Assembly: GCA_025890175.1 (NCBI GenBank)
Contig: JANPYM010000002.1
Coordinates: forward strand, 846,814-910,813
Length of the DNA: 64,000 bases
Reading direction: 5' to 3'
Source of the DNA: Ciborinia camelliae
Taxonomy: Eukaryota; Ascomycota; Leotiomycetes; Helotiales; Sclerotiniaceae
Below, one piece after another: positions 45,653 through 57,368 of this stretch. The notes beneath the pieces are model-generated. The model was given only the letters and a program-made list of their open reading frames with translations. It did no database searches and had not been told where the DNA came from. Each line of letters starts with the position of its first letter. Within the stretch, counting starts at the first letter, position 1. A program made the position numbers and the translations under genes.

Positions 45653-45954
45653 TCAATTGTAAGAGGTAGGGGTTGTCAGGATTGTCATGCCTAGGCCCCT
45701 GCTTAATGAATGCCATGTAGATAGTCACGCGATCACTTCCTATATTAGGTGGTGATCTCTTCAAGGGGGAACCTTTCCTCTTTAGCATAGTTCTTTTATC
45801 CGGTTGCTGATACATGAAGCTGTTCCCATATGCTGATGTGACGCGTGTGACGAGTATTACGTATTTGAGAGCAGAATTATATAACATCATATTACGAATC
45901 TTCAACACCCAATTGTAATCCTAATTCTACAACATTTTCAACATATCTCTCACT
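45653..45954. other. Convergent 3' region
   Basis: About 300 bp between convergent stops, with no gene seen. Confidence 0.55.
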
Positions 45955-46967
45955 CTATCTCAAGTTGCAAGGCTGCTTCGACTCATCGCACACTGCGTTT
46001 TGAACCATGAGATCTGACTGTGGAGCCCCATATTCGAACTTGCACTGCAGTGTCCAGTAAAGTTCCTAAAATCTTGTCAGTGTCTGGTTACTTCGAAAAG
46101 CTATCATAAAAAAAGCAGGTACGCACCGTTACAAACCAGCCATAACTGTCTGCGTTCACTACGGCATTCTTTGAAGTTTTGGTGTCTGTCAAGAGAGTCT
46201 GACAGGACTGGGGACCGTATTTAATATCTACCGCACATGGACACATTGTACTCGGCTCGAGGGGCAGAGGAATGTTCAAAGGCTTGATAGCCGAGCCGGA
46301 GATCTGAACCACGTGAGCTAGCTCGTGTACAAGAGCATACCCACCAAGTGTCTGCATCTTCGTACTCAGGAACGTGTCGAGATTAGCGCACGTAACGGCG
46401 CTGAGAGCGGGTAAAGCATAGGCATTCATTGTGTCGGAATGGCAAAAGTGCATGCTGAGGGATACCGCATCGTTGTCCCGCTCTGCGGCGGCAGAATTAA
46501 TAGTATATGCAATCGCTTTTTTACAAAGGCCGTAGATATCTTCATTGTCCACGGTAATTTGTGACAAAGTTGTTGAGCCTGTTCCATCCGTGCTCGCTGG
46601 GTTGACCATCGCATTCAAGATATTCGTCACATCGTCGCGGTTGTTGTCAGGGAACCAGTGACTATATATTTTATTGTAGATGTCGGGATCTCCGTTTAGG
46701 CATGCATTGACCATCGTTGCCATGTCTTTGAATGCTTGTGTGATTTGTGCCTGGCCCGAAGCAAAATTTCCGAAGTTGACAAATGTTGGAAGTGACCGCT
46801 TGGTCAGGGAATCAGGGCGGGATTGCAACGAGCTTGTTTATCATTGTCAGCGAAATCGCCAGATATTGCAGTTATTGAACGTACTCAGGAACTGAGGCTG
46901 CCGACGCACAGGTGATGGCAAGCAGGACAGTAGTGCAAACACTACTACATTTTGCAATAAAGACCAT
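45955..46967 (-). CDS. Secreted aspzincin-like zinc metalloendopeptidase
   Basis: Exons 46967-46885, 46832-46127 and 46065-45955 (introns 52 and 61 nt, in phase) give 299 residues. Residues 1-25 are a signal peptide (MVFIAKCSSVCTTVLLAITC then ASA). A lysine-arginine pair at 39-40 (SLTKR) suggests Kex2 processing. The zinc site is HELAH at 197-201, with a downstream NADSYGWF (Asp256, Tyr258, Gly259) as expected for the third ligand of aspzincins (lysine-specific/deuterolysin-type M35 relatives). Ten or so cysteines suggest disulfides. The last exon (ELYWTLQCKFEYG...) was recovered by splicing at TTTTAG. It probably cleaves extracellular protein during nutrition or host interaction. It is divergent to another secreted gene. 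Confidence 0.82.
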
Positions 46968-48118
46968 GTTCTATGATTTAACAAAGCGTGCAATGAAAGG
47001 TGAAGTATGGAGGATAGTAAACTGAGTGAACAAATTGAACAAGCTGTGATATCTCGAGGAGAATGATAAATGAATGCAGAGAGATATGAAGCAGACAGTA
47101 AGAGATATATATATCGCTAGGTCAGAGGACCTTTCGATGGGCCTCACTTGATGTGCAAGCATCAATCCTTCAGAGCTTGAATTTGCTTGTCATTGCTTGT
47201 TGTTCCTTCCAAGGCTGGTGTCAACTTGCAATAATCTTTTGGGATGATGAAACGTATTTTTGGAACATGCTTTGCCTGCTTGTGGGGCCAGGTAAGCACT
47301 CGCATCCAGTGCGGCACAGTATTGCGCATGGTATGTTGGGCATTTTACATATTTAGATCTGAGATAAGATAGGGCTATACCCCGCCCCCTCAAAGCTTGT
47401 CTAGACATGGTTCCTGCGTTGACCCTACAGCCCCTAAAGCTTGTCACCGCCGCACTTACATGCCTAGGTGTTTATAACTGAGATCAGATATGTGCCTCGC
47501 AGAGCTTATCTCGGTTCCTGCGTTGATTCTACGGAGGTGCAGCGCCCAAATGTTATCATTAGATGGTATTGGGAATTCATCTGATTCGCCGCAGGCTTAT
47601 TCACATCAAAAACATCGCCAGAATCAATCCTGTAACATACCTACCCTTGGTTACAAACTTTACGGGCTGTACCTCCATACACAGCTCAGGCCCAAGATGC
47701 GTCTCTTACTGGTCCACTCGCGATATCACGCCTCCCTAGTCGGAGTAAATATCCGCTATTTTGATGGTGCTAAGCATACAACTTACAGCGTTTACTGGGA
47801 CCTCGGCTCACTGAAAGAATCCTCCTTTCATTTGAGGATCGAGCCAAACATATCACCGTATTTCGTTCTATAATGGACAAGGTCTTTTGGCCGCTTAGGC
47901 AAGTCAGCTTGGCCACAAGCTTGAGTGTGTTAAGCTATGGTGAAGTAAAACTTGTTAAGTATAAGACCGGCATGCTTCTTTTGTATGGAAGCCCATTTCC
48001 TGTCTCCTACCATATCATCAACACTACATTTGCACAATCTTTCCTTTCTTTCCACTTACTATTCTCTCTTTCACACAATACCAAATTTGCAGGCTGGGAG
48101 TCCCAATAGACCTTTACC
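46968..48118. other. Shared upstream region of two secreted-protein genes
   Basis: This is 1.15 kb between divergent starts. TATATATATC-like sequence lies at about 47108 (minus gene side). A segment TGGTTCCTGCGTTGAC at 47408 recurs as CGGTTCCTGCGTTGAT at 47511. A 127-codon plus frame (47490-47873) begins with ATG but lacks coding bias and splice support. Confidence 0.45.
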
Positions 48119-49510
48119 ATGCACCTTAACGAAATATTTCGTGGGAAATTGGTTCCATGGCTCCTAGCAGTCTTGTCGGTTTCCCCAGCATTTGCCATGC
48201 CTGGTGCTCCTATCCCGACCCCAGGCCCATCTCGCTTAACTATCGAAAAGCGGTCTATAAGTATCTCTTTCGCCTCTGATCAGTGCAAAACACCATTGCC
48301 TAATCTTCCCAACCTCTGCACCGCCGAAATATCACTCCCACCATACACTCCAGCCTATACCGCAGGTACCTCACTGACATCTGCTTCGTCCTCCGCCCCT
48401 ACAGGGCCTCCAATCTGCGAGAATCAAGCAGATCCAGACAACGACGGCCCCGACTATTGTTACTGCTCGCAAGGAACCTTGACAACCCAGGTCGCGCCTG
48501 TTACCGGTAGTGGCGGGCCATGTCCCTGGACTGCTCTACCGATCACCGGTGCCGGACCAAAGCCAACCTTTACTCCGCCTCCCGGGACTAATACGGCGTT
48601 GTACTCGTACACTGCGGGATACGATGTCATTGCATGCCAATCCTCGATTGTGAGCATGACCAACAACGTTGAAGTGACCTCTTGCAAGGGGTTGACCTAC
48701 ACTATCAGTGAGCTGCCTCATGCGACGGTGCAAGTTGGAAGCAGCACTCAAAATGTTGGCACCCTATCATCGGCTGCACTCTATACTGCCGTCTCGAATG
48801 CACTCACAAGCGTATGCCCACCTCCATCTGCTGGATCATCCACATATTGTACTGCTTCGGCAACTATCACTGGCGTCTCTTATACATTCAATGAGACCGT
48901 CGCAGAATATAAAAAAAGAGATACAGGTGGTGTTTTTGGCAACATTGATAGTGCTAAAGCCAATGTGGCAAGGAGAGAAGAGACCTCGCACATCGAGAAG
49001 CGTCTAGACATTCCACTACCAATAAACGAGAAAGTCACCGTAATCAAGAGCGACGGCGAGTTGGTTATCAGCGTACCGACCAGCAATTACACCAGCCAGG
49101 GAATTCTTAATTCAATGATCGTACTGGCAGCAAGTACATTCGCCAGTTCAGCATCAGGCAAGGCTTGTGCTACGTTCCTCAACCGGAAAGCTGACGGCAT
49201 TGCAACTCGTGACACTGCTCCGTCGACGTTGCTGTGCGGCGCAACACATTTCGCGGGTGTTGAGTACACTAATTGGGCACTGGATTCGGGCGAACCGGCA
49301 GCGTATCTTGGTGTCGAATTGGACTTTCAACAGGGCATGTCCGAGTTATTGGACATGGTCTTCGAGTGCGAAGAGTTGGTAAATGGCATTCTTGAGATCG
49401 TTGGCACCATCTTCCCGGAAATAGCGCCTTTGGAGCTTGATAGCGAGGAATTTGTTGCGGCGGGCTGTGAGGCGGCAATGCAAATTGGACAAGCGATAAA
49501 AGGGAGTTGA
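48119..49510 (+). CDS. Secreted protein with several Kex2-type sites, unknown function
   Basis: A single frame of 463 residues. Residues 1-27 form a signal peptide (LVPWLLAVLSVSPAFA). Dibasic sites follow at 43-45 (EKR), 265-267 (KKR), 285-286 (RR) and 293-295 (EKR), so the precursor may be cut into two main chains. The N-terminal half is proline/threonine-rich with paired cysteines (PDYCYCSQG, VTSCKGLTYTISELPHATVQ). The C-terminal part contains KVTVIKSDGELVISVPTSNY and a cysteine-poor helix-forming end (FFPEIAP-like region, EEFVAAGCEAAMQIGQAIKG). No catalytic motif is recognised. It shares an upstream region with the metalloprotease gene. The frame is G+C-richer than its surroundings. Confidence 0.78.
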   Translation: MHLNEIFRGKLVPWLLAVLSVSPAFAMPGAPIPTPGPSRLTIEKRSISISFASDQCKTPLPNLPNLCTAEISLPPYTPAYTAGTSLTSASSSAPTGPPICENQADPDNDGPDYCYCSQGTLTTQVAPVTGSGGPCPWTALPITGAGPKPTFTPPPGTNTALYSYTAGYDVIACQSSIVSMTNNVEVTSCKGLTYTISELPHATVQVGSSTQNVGTLSSAALYTAVSNALTSVCPPPSAGSSTYCTASATITGVSYTFNETVAEYKKRDTGGVFGNIDSAKANVARREETSHIEKRLDIPLPINEKVTVIKSDGELVISVPTSNYTSQGILNSMIVLAASTFASSASGKACATFLNRKADGIATRDTAPSTLLCGATHFAGVEYTNWALDSGEPAAYLGVELDFQQGMSELLDMVFECEELVNGILEIVGTIFPEIAPLELDSEEFVAAGCEAAMQIGQAIKGS

Positions 49511-50844
49511 TCGAGATGGGTTGGATGATTGCTTGTGGGAAGGCGTTCACAGTTGCAGCTTTTGTCCGCGCTATAGCTTTTGTGATAGAAGAATCTGCTT
49601 ACTGTGCCTTGATTTCTTGTTTGTAAAAATACTTGAAAGTAACTTCGAATACTAGCCGCGAAGAGAACGAAGCAGATTCCAGGGTAAAATAAACTGCGGT
49701 CCTAATGCCGATTCTTGATCTGATCGACGATATCTACCTTTCTTTGTAAGGGGTGCGGAGTCTGCGCAAGATCACCAATACCCGATGTTTCCGTGGATAA
49801 TAGGCGGGTGCAAATGTTCTGGTCCGTCTTGCGATTGGAACTCAAGGTTATATATTATAGCACTTCCAATCCTGGTGCGTTTAAGGAAATCTTGGAAAGG
49901 TTTCTTTTGATACTCAGCTGTCGCCGGCTCCACATATACAGGATTCGGAGAGCATCGTGGTGAAGAGTAGCAATTACCATCGTTGGGCGTTGGTGAATGC
50001 TCAATAGGGGTTGATATGGGGGAGTCGATTAGGACAGGTTGAGTGGTGAATAATGGGCTAGCGATGCAACGCAGTTGAAATAAAGTTTGCTTGTTGTTAA
50101 TAGATAATGAACCTATGAAGCGTTTACTGTTTTATAGGTCGCGTATGGTTATCATTCTCATCATCAGTTTCAAACAGATATTACCGCTTTCTGTGTTCCT
50201 ATTGCTCGTTGTTTTCTTTCTTATCTATTTTTAAGCTTTATTAAAGTAAGATACCTACTCTTGGTATGACCATGGGTGGTGAAGACGGATTATAAATAGA
50301 ATATGTAAAAAGTTATAATCAATTTTGAAAACGCGATATTTTGTTAGTCGAGATACTTTGCTTGTATTAACTCTGTAGGGGTTGGCGAAAAAAAGCAAAT
50401 ATTCTACAAAACACATTTTAACGAATTTCATATTCCTCGCCAGCGATTATAGTATACTTCGTTTCTATAACTGTTATCAGTATTGAATGGTTGTAGTAAC
50501 CAAATATCGAGTCACGGCACAGCCAGTTCTCATTTCTCATAAGGGAAAATACATATTTACCAACAGACTTCATACTTACTTACGTATTCCGATTTGATAC
50601 TGAAGCTGACTGCATTGATATACCCTGCCGTACTGCATCATCCATGACTCCTGTTCAGATGAAGAACCTTATTACCGAATCATCTTATGTTGATGAGTAC
50701 CCCTCAGTCAGCTTATAATGCCAACATCCCCTATCGAATCATGGATATATATAAGCCGATATCATATCATTATTCTCCACTTTTTGAATTTGGGCATTCT
50801 TTGAATCAACTCACGTTGTCACAATCCGAGTATAAGATTTCAAA
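49511..50844. other. Intergenic, promoter of the NRPS-like gene
   Basis: About 1.3 kb of AT-rich DNA with no supportable gene. Confidence 0.55.
50746..50755 (+). promoter_or_regulatory. TATA box candidate for the NRPS-like gene
   Basis: TATATATAAG about 90 bp upstream of the ATG at 50845, an appropriate distance for a short leader. Confidence 0.45.
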
Positions 50845-53078
50845 ATGGAATCATCCGCCATGGTACCAGACTTCGGACGACGATTGTTGCCCCAGCTAGT
50901 CGATGAGATTGCACGTTCCGATCCTAGGCGAACATTTGCCTCTATTCCGAAGTCTGCAAACTTAGAAGAAGGGTTTGTCGATATTGATTATGAAACATTC
51001 GCCCGGGCCGTCAATCGATGTGCCTGGTTGATTGATGAGCAGCTGAAGGGACAGGGACCGACTGTCGTTCTATATATAGGACCTTTGGATCTTCGCTACC
51101 TCGTAATAATATTGGGAATGTGCAAAGCTGGACATATTGTAGACTCTTACCACTCTCACCCTTCGTGAATCAAACGTTAATCATTTTGTAGTCCTTCCTC
51201 AGTTCTCATCGAAATAGTATCGAGGCGCACTTATCTCTCCTGGAAGCAACAAGCTGTCGTCATGTGATGCTCCCGGAAGGAGCTCCAACAGTAACCAAGA
51301 AGATTTTAGCAGCCAGACCTATGGAGACATTCTCACTTCCAGACTTGGACTATTTCATAAACTCGGACGACACTATCGAACACTACCCTTGGCACCGGAA
51401 GTTCGACGAGATGAAGGACAAGCCTTTCCTCATCCTACATACTTCAGGCTCCACCGGTATTCCAAAGCCAGTATATGTTACCCTCGGCAGCTTCTCAGCC
51501 AACGACGCCTACCAGTTGATACCCTCTCTTGGCGGCAAGCCGACGACTGCCAACTATATGCAAGGCAAGAGAATCTTTGTCGCGTTCCCTTTATTCCATG
51601 CTGCGAACCTGGCATGGACTCTAGGATTCAATATCCATGCTGGGTTTATCTGTGTCCTTCCACCACCGGGACCCATCACTCTTGATGTGGTAAATATGGT
51701 ACATTTACATGGAAATGTGGACGGCGACTTTATTCCTCCCTCAACAGTCATTGACATATATAAGAACCCTGATTACTATTCCAATATGACCAAGCATGTA
51801 TCATTTATTGGTTATACTGGTGGTTCCCTACCAAAGGATATTGGAGATGCCATTTCGAGCAAAATCAAGCTCATGACATTAGTCGGAACGACAGAATACT
51901 TCTTGTTACCAATCGAGATTGATGACGACGCGAGTGATTGGCAGTACTTGTCAATAAGTCCATTTCTAGGACATCAGTTCAAGTCGGCGGGAGATGGGCT
52001 CCACGAATTAGTGATTGTTCGCAATCCCGAATTGGAGCTCTTCCAAGGTGTATTCTCGACTTTTCCCCATCTTGATAGCTACAGTTCGAAGGATTTATAC
52101 GAACAACATCCGACGAAGCCCAACTCCTGGATCTTTCGAGCAAGATCCGATGATTTAATCTGTTTCAGCAATGCTGAAAAGCTCAATCCCGTTACCATGG
52201 AAGGTATCGTATCTTCCAATCCTCTCGTAAAGGCTGCTATCATAGGTGGGGACGGAGAATTTCAGGCCTCACTATTGATTGAGCCAGAGGTATACCCAAG
52301 TACCGAGGAAGATCGGAATAGACTTTTGGAGGAGATTTGGCCGTCTGTCAGGGAAGCAAATCGCGATTGTCCCGCCCATGGTAGAATCATGAAAGACTTT
52401 GTTGTCCTCGCCACTCCCGAGAGACCATTTCCCAGAGCTGGCAAGGGTACCGTTTTAAGAGCTGCGACATTGAAACTCTATCAAGATGACTTGAAAGCCT
52501 TATACCACTCTTCCGAACCCATCATCAACCATTCCTCCGAGACAAAGGTTGCAGGGTCTATTGAAAACTCGGCGAACTCCACCACTGTGACCACACCTCT
52601 GAGCCAGAACTCTACTTCACCTATTACGATTTCCGCCATCGATGCACGAATAGAAGCTGTCTTGGAAAGAACACTTACAAAATTACTCGCCAAACTTTTG
52701 CGCCCCGCTATCGCCGAAGCAATATCTTCGCTCGACAGCGATGATGCATCACCAGCAGAACCACAACCAAATAACAACAATCCCCTGCCCGATAAATTAC
52801 CTCAAAGAGCAACCCTGCTACCACCAACCTTCACAACGGCACTATTCGATATCATATCCAACACAGCGTATCTTCACGACCTATCGTACTCCTCTGACCT
52901 CTTTGCCTGCGGTCTTGATTCTTTACAATTACCTAGCCTGGTCAAGGAAATCAACGCTTTCCTAGTCAAAGAGAGGCCGGGTACTAAGTTGATTGATAAT
53001 AAGTTTGTTTACGACAATCCTAGCATTGATGATATTGCTATGGCTCTAGACGAACAATTTGTCGGTTCATCGGATTGA
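50845..53078 (+). CDS. NRPS-like enzyme: adenylation plus carrier domain, no reductase or thioesterase
   Basis: Exons 50845-51138 and 51192-53078 (53-nt intron, in phase) give 726 residues. The adenylation domain has the A3 loop LHTSGSTGIPKPV, an A5-like LVGTTEYF, the RARSDDLICFSNAEKLNP region (A7/A8) and PFPRAGKGTVLRAATLKLYQ (A10 region). The carrier domain has FACGLDSLQLPSLVKEINAF, where the serine of DSL would take phosphopantetheine. The protein stops about 50 residues later (IDDIAMALDEQFVGSSD). Fungal enzymes of this type usually continue into a thioester reductase or thioesterase; none is visible downstream. It should activate and load a carboxylic acid, but the substrate is unknown. 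No tailoring genes flank it. Confidence 0.9.
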
Positions 53079-53693
53079 TGGAAGTGGAAGTTGGAGAGAA
53101 GTTTTTTTCTGTCTTTCGGGAGGTGAAGAAGATAGTCTCTCTGTATAGACTCGGATTTTTCAGATCTAAAGCTGATTGTTAAAATGTAATATATTAGATC
53201 CGCTGCTGATTGTTCGATTCAATTTATAAAACCCTAAAAGAAACCCTAAAATAGAGATAAAATGTTTTTTGTTATAATAATTATTTTTTGAAATACCTAC
53301 CTATTTTATCCGGATTTAAAAATAAATTAATATACACGCAATTCTATTGACTTGAAGAAGCTAAAGATGCTCCACAGTTACAGTATCACATCTGTAACTT
53401 ATACAGGCTACCAACAGTTGACTATACTGCAAACTAAGAGTCTCCGATATGGAAAGGGATTTGTAATTTCTTCAAAGCTAATACGCTGAATAAACCGATG
53501 ACAATATATCAATTAACCCGGATGTTTTTATTTCTCTAATAGAGCTAAGTATTGAAGTAGTGATATTTAGCCGTTGTTGAATTGCAGCAAGCCACGTACC
53601 GGGTATATCCATTCCCTGGCTTCTTCCGACCCTGAAGATAGTCGTGTGGAAATTACAGGATATTCCGTTACAGTGTTCCGTATGAGGAATGGA
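53079..53693. other. Intergenic, AT-rich
   Basis: This is the 3' region of the NRPS-like gene. No reductase or thioesterase remnant was seen in any frame. Confidence 0.5.
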
Positions 53694-54029
53694 TCATCGG
53701 TGAAAATAGACAACAGTACTGAATTTCAGAACTTTACACTCGAAAGCGACGTACCAAGTTGAGCCATTGTAACAAGCTACAGTGGATCTTTTCTCGCCTT
53801 CTCCACAGTTGTCCCAGTCGAATGAGGATGAGCAATAGTAGTATTGCGGATGGTGCAAGTGATAGAATTTATTCCTCGAAGAAGAGAGTAAAGTTGTGAT
53901 ATTCTCCGCACCCTTTGACTGTTGGCCCAAAGGAGCTATCTTGACTAATTCTATAGCACTTGATTGAGCGTTGTCGAAGGATTCAATGAATGCTATCGCA
54001 AACTCTTCGATACTACAACTCTTCCACAA
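53694..54029 (-). pseudogene. Orphan coding-like exon, probably part of a decayed or unresolved gene
   Basis: The minus frame reads KSCSIEEFAIAFIESFDNAQ, SSAIELVKIAPLGQQSKGAE, YYYCSSSFDWDNCGEGEKRS and TVACYNGSTWYVAFECKVLK and ends in a stop at 53694. The frame has no ATG; it begins after a possible acceptor (CATGAG). Four cysteines and aromatic-rich sequence look like the C-terminus of a secreted protein. The next minus frame upstream (54068-54406) ends DPTLAYIWVGYGRSRRACDI and 15 residues further at a stop, with no good intron to link them. Confidence 0.35.
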
Positions 54030-54539
54030 ATCTCATGCTTGAGAATAAACACCTCTCAGAAATTGATCTAATGGGGCAAGTATCTATCCCAATAGAATGG
54101 AACCCAATCAAAACGTATGTCACAAGCCCTGCGTGACCTACCGTAACCAACCCAAATGTAAGCAAGGGTAGGATCTGAGAATAGCTGAAGCGGTGACTTA
54201 AAGCTCTTAAGTGTATATGAACTACTAGTACAGCAAACTTTTGGTGAAATATTAAAGGGTTGAGTGTGGGTGGTATTGAAAGAGGATGGCACTCCTCTCC
54301 GTGAACGATTCAACACTGTAGTCCATCTTCTAAACCGACTGATGTCCGTCAACCATCCATCCACAAAGTATTTCACCAGGTTAGTATTTCGTTCTCGACC
54401 TACCACATTAATATTACAGTATTTTGGGGCGAGATGGGGCGAGAAACTTCCAAAACAACCTTGTTATATATGAATAAATCAAAAATTATGCTACGGAACA
54501 TGAGCCTAAAGAAACTGATAGCCAGACTCTGCTAAACAT

Positions 54540-55440
54540 CTATGCCGCAGGATGTATTAAGACTGTTTCGCGTGAGCTTTTATGAAATAAGATTCCTTCG
54601 CCCTCTCCTTTCAGTATCGGTAGTGCATTCCAATTTTTCAGATTTGTGACTCGGGTGGTTAAAATTTCTGAGAGCTTTCCACTGGAAAATGGTAGGTGGG
54701 ACAACAATTCGTATTTTTTTGTGCTCCATGCTCTCTCTCTTCGTAATCTAGCCAGGAGTCTCCAGAGACATGGTATTACTGTTACCAATCTCCAATATAA
54801 ATAGATGACTTTGCAATTTTACAGCGAAGTGTTGTGTCTCCTGTTAGAGATCTCTTAAAACGAGTCCGTTTTCATTTCACTTGAAGAATGAAGCCCCCCC
54901 TGGAAGCTATCAAGGGAAAAGTAATACATATCGTCAAGTACACCATCTCTACTAACATGTATTTTACTACTCTTTGAGGTAGCGAGAACTAATTTCTTTC
55001 CGGTTGGTAGTTTTATAATGGAGGGTTCTGTATACATGTTCAATATGTCTTTCTGCCAAGCTGAAGGTAAGAAGGACTTCCTCCTTGGCGCTCCTTTGCA
55101 GGCAGCATATTCAGGTTGGATAACCATTCGCTGTCCTGGTCATCAATTTGTTGTCGCACTTGCGTTTGATATTCACTGACAGGAGAGGAGAGTTGAGACC
55201 AAGAAGATTGATTGATTGTTGTGTGTGGGCGAAATGTCCAGTTTTGAATTGGCTGAAGAAAGGATCCCTGCAACCATTTTCGAAATGGGGTCTTCGAACA
55301 GATGACGAAGTCTCAGCCCGAGATCCTGATAGGTAATAATGTCATTAGTTGGAAATAAATAGGTAGTTAATGATCCCGAGGTCACGTTCAACATTTCAAA
55401 TACATTCTTCTCCAAGGTGAATATGTAACTATTCACAGTT
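54540..55440 (-). pseudogene. Decayed gene: consecutive same-strand frames with frameshifts
   Basis: Three minus-strand frames overlap end to end, each protein-like in turn. First: VTSGSLTTYLFPTNDIITYQ and DLGLRLRHLFEDPISKMVAG ILSS (about 55436-55200). Second: VSEYQTQVRQQIDDQDSEWL (about 55200-55130). Third: PEYAACKGAPRRKSFLPSAW, QKDILNMYTEPSIIKLPTGK and DMYYFSLDSFQGG, to a stop at 54855. A further frame at 54540-54788 reads ERAWSTKKYELLSHLPFSSG and LKNWNALPILKGEG. The switches lack splice sites, so frameshift mutation is the simplest reading. I do not recognise the parent family. Confidence 0.4.
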
Positions 55441-55750
55441 ATTTGCAGTGGATGCCAATGTGATTCAATTCAGTATTGTGTGTGATACGATTGTGAATGG
55501 GTGAATGGCGTCAACGATCATAGGGCGCAGACTTTTTCTATGTACTGTAAGAAGTTCTACCCCTCCACCTCCACCTCCACATTGATAAATTGTTTGTCCA
55601 AACCAAGAGAAAACAAAAGGAAAATCTTATCCCATACCGGTCGGTACCTTACTTCTACATTTTATTTGAAGCATAACAACATTTTTCTCAAATACATCTA
55701 AACCAAATTCAACAACTACCTGCCCACTCAATAATTAATTAAAATCCAAA

Positions 55751-56490
55751 ATGAGAGCTTACTGGTATGACAACAAGGAGGTAAAAGACCCCTCGCCCCC
55801 ACCACATTACCCCTCCATCTCCATATACCCCCATCCATCATACTAACAAATATTTTGTTTGCGACAGGGCGACCAACGCGAGCTTCATGACTCCGGTCGC
55901 GATGTTGATCCAGAATACTTGCAGAAGCTTGGAGTTCTCTATTACAATTTCGCAGATGAAAAGGACGTCGATAAGCTCGCCGCTGACAGAAGCTACAAGA
56001 ACCGCGATGTAATCACTGTATCACCAGAGAAAATGGGCGATGTTTACGAGGAGAAAGTCAAGATGTTCTTCAATGAACATTTGCACGAGGACGAGGAAAT
56101 CAGATACATCAGAGACGGAGCGGGATTCTTCGATGTTAGGAGTGAGGGCGATGACTGGGTTCGTATTAGGTTGGTGAAGGACGATTTGATCGTAAGTAAC
56201 CATGACGGATGGGAATCATATGGATGTGGACTTTTTGCTGACTTTGGCGGATAGATTCTCCCAGCTGGTATTTACCATCGTTTTACAACCGATGACAAGA
56301 ATGTACGTTTTCATATATGAGGTCTTCCTTCTCGCATGCGCCAATACTGACAGGAGAACAGTATATCCAAGCAATGAGATTGTTCAAGGAGGAACCCAAG
56401 TGGACGCCTTTGAACCGTGGTCCAGAAGTCGATGTCAATCCATACCGTAAGGAATACTTGCAGACCGTCCCTACAATTGCAGGCCAGTAA
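55751..56490 (+). CDS. ADI1: Acireductone dioxygenase
   Basis: Exons 55751-55780, 55868-56191, 56255-56302 and 56362-56490 (introns 87, 63, 59 nt, all in phase) give 176 residues, near the usual 179. The cupin metal site is complete: [10 protein letters not shown] supplies His, His and Glu, and [12 protein letters not shown] supplies the last His. It also has [10 protein letters not shown] at the N-terminus and [20 protein letters not shown] near the C-terminus. The enzyme acts in the methionine salvage pathway, oxidising acireductone to the keto-acid precursor of methionine and formate (iron form). The first exon encodes only ten residues, as in other fungi. It is cytosolic or nuclear, with no targeting signal. 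Confidence 0.96.
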
Positions 56491-57368
56491 GGAAGGACGG
56501 AAATGGAGGGTTGGATGACGACATGGCGGAATATGGAGGAGTAGTTCTAGATGATTGAAGTGGATGGAAGTGGAATGACGATAACGAAGAAATGAAGCAC
56601 CACAATTTGGATATGATAGGTCGTAAGAATACCTACATAGGTAGTAAGCACAATTCGAGATTTGCCAAAACAATTTATATCCGCATTATAATTACCTTGC
56701 ATGACACTCATAGTGACTCCTCACTGTATAGAGTGGAGTACATGCTGCATCAAAAATTGAGCAAGTCAGAAAGTTCCCAGAATCTATAGTTTGAATTCAC
56801 CTCATAACTTCCAACTTCTATCTCATAATTTCATATCATCCTACCTAATTATTGGTTTGTTGATTTGTTCCCATCCCATCGCCAGTCTTCACCATCACCG
56901 ACAACTTAATACCCATCAAGGTCAGAAAAGATGCCGAGGTTCATCAGTTGTGCCGTGTCAGTGAATGAAGATATAAAAGATAAGACGGAATTTTTTGAGG
57001 GCGATAAGAGTTTGTAAACAAACCGATAACAAATTACTAGCAAAACGCCCATCGTTCAGGACTTCGCAATTCTCTTTCAATTTGAATTCTGATAGTTTTC
57101 CCAGAATCGCGCAATTGAGAGCTTTCGAAATCTACAAAAAACTTTCTACTTTTCCCAAAAGCCCTTCAGTTCTTAGCACCCTCAGACGTGCAACAAAACC
57201 TTTTCAAAATGCGAAATATCACGTGTTGGCTGAATTGAAGGTCTGCTATTGGTCTTTACCCCGCCTTTGGCTGATGATGTAGCTTCCCCGTCGCACATCA
57301 CCACCTAAACTGACACAACATGTTAACCCACAATCTAAGGATCAGCGCAAAATATTACATTTGGGAGG
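56491..57368. other. Intergenic between ARD and SDR genes
   Basis: About 0.9 kb. A 95-codon plus frame at 56995-57282 lies in the SDR leader region and lacks support. Confidence 0.5.

Noticed and set aside
47490..47873. 127-codon ATG frame upstream of the secreted protein gene
   Set aside because: It lies in the shared promoter region, lacks codon bias and has no recognisable motif; chance is likely.
48119..56490. Secondary-metabolite gene cluster around the NRPS-like gene
   Set aside because: No P450, methyltransferase, transporter or pathway regulator is adjacent; the neighbours are a secreted protein, decayed DNA and a methionine-salvage enzyme.
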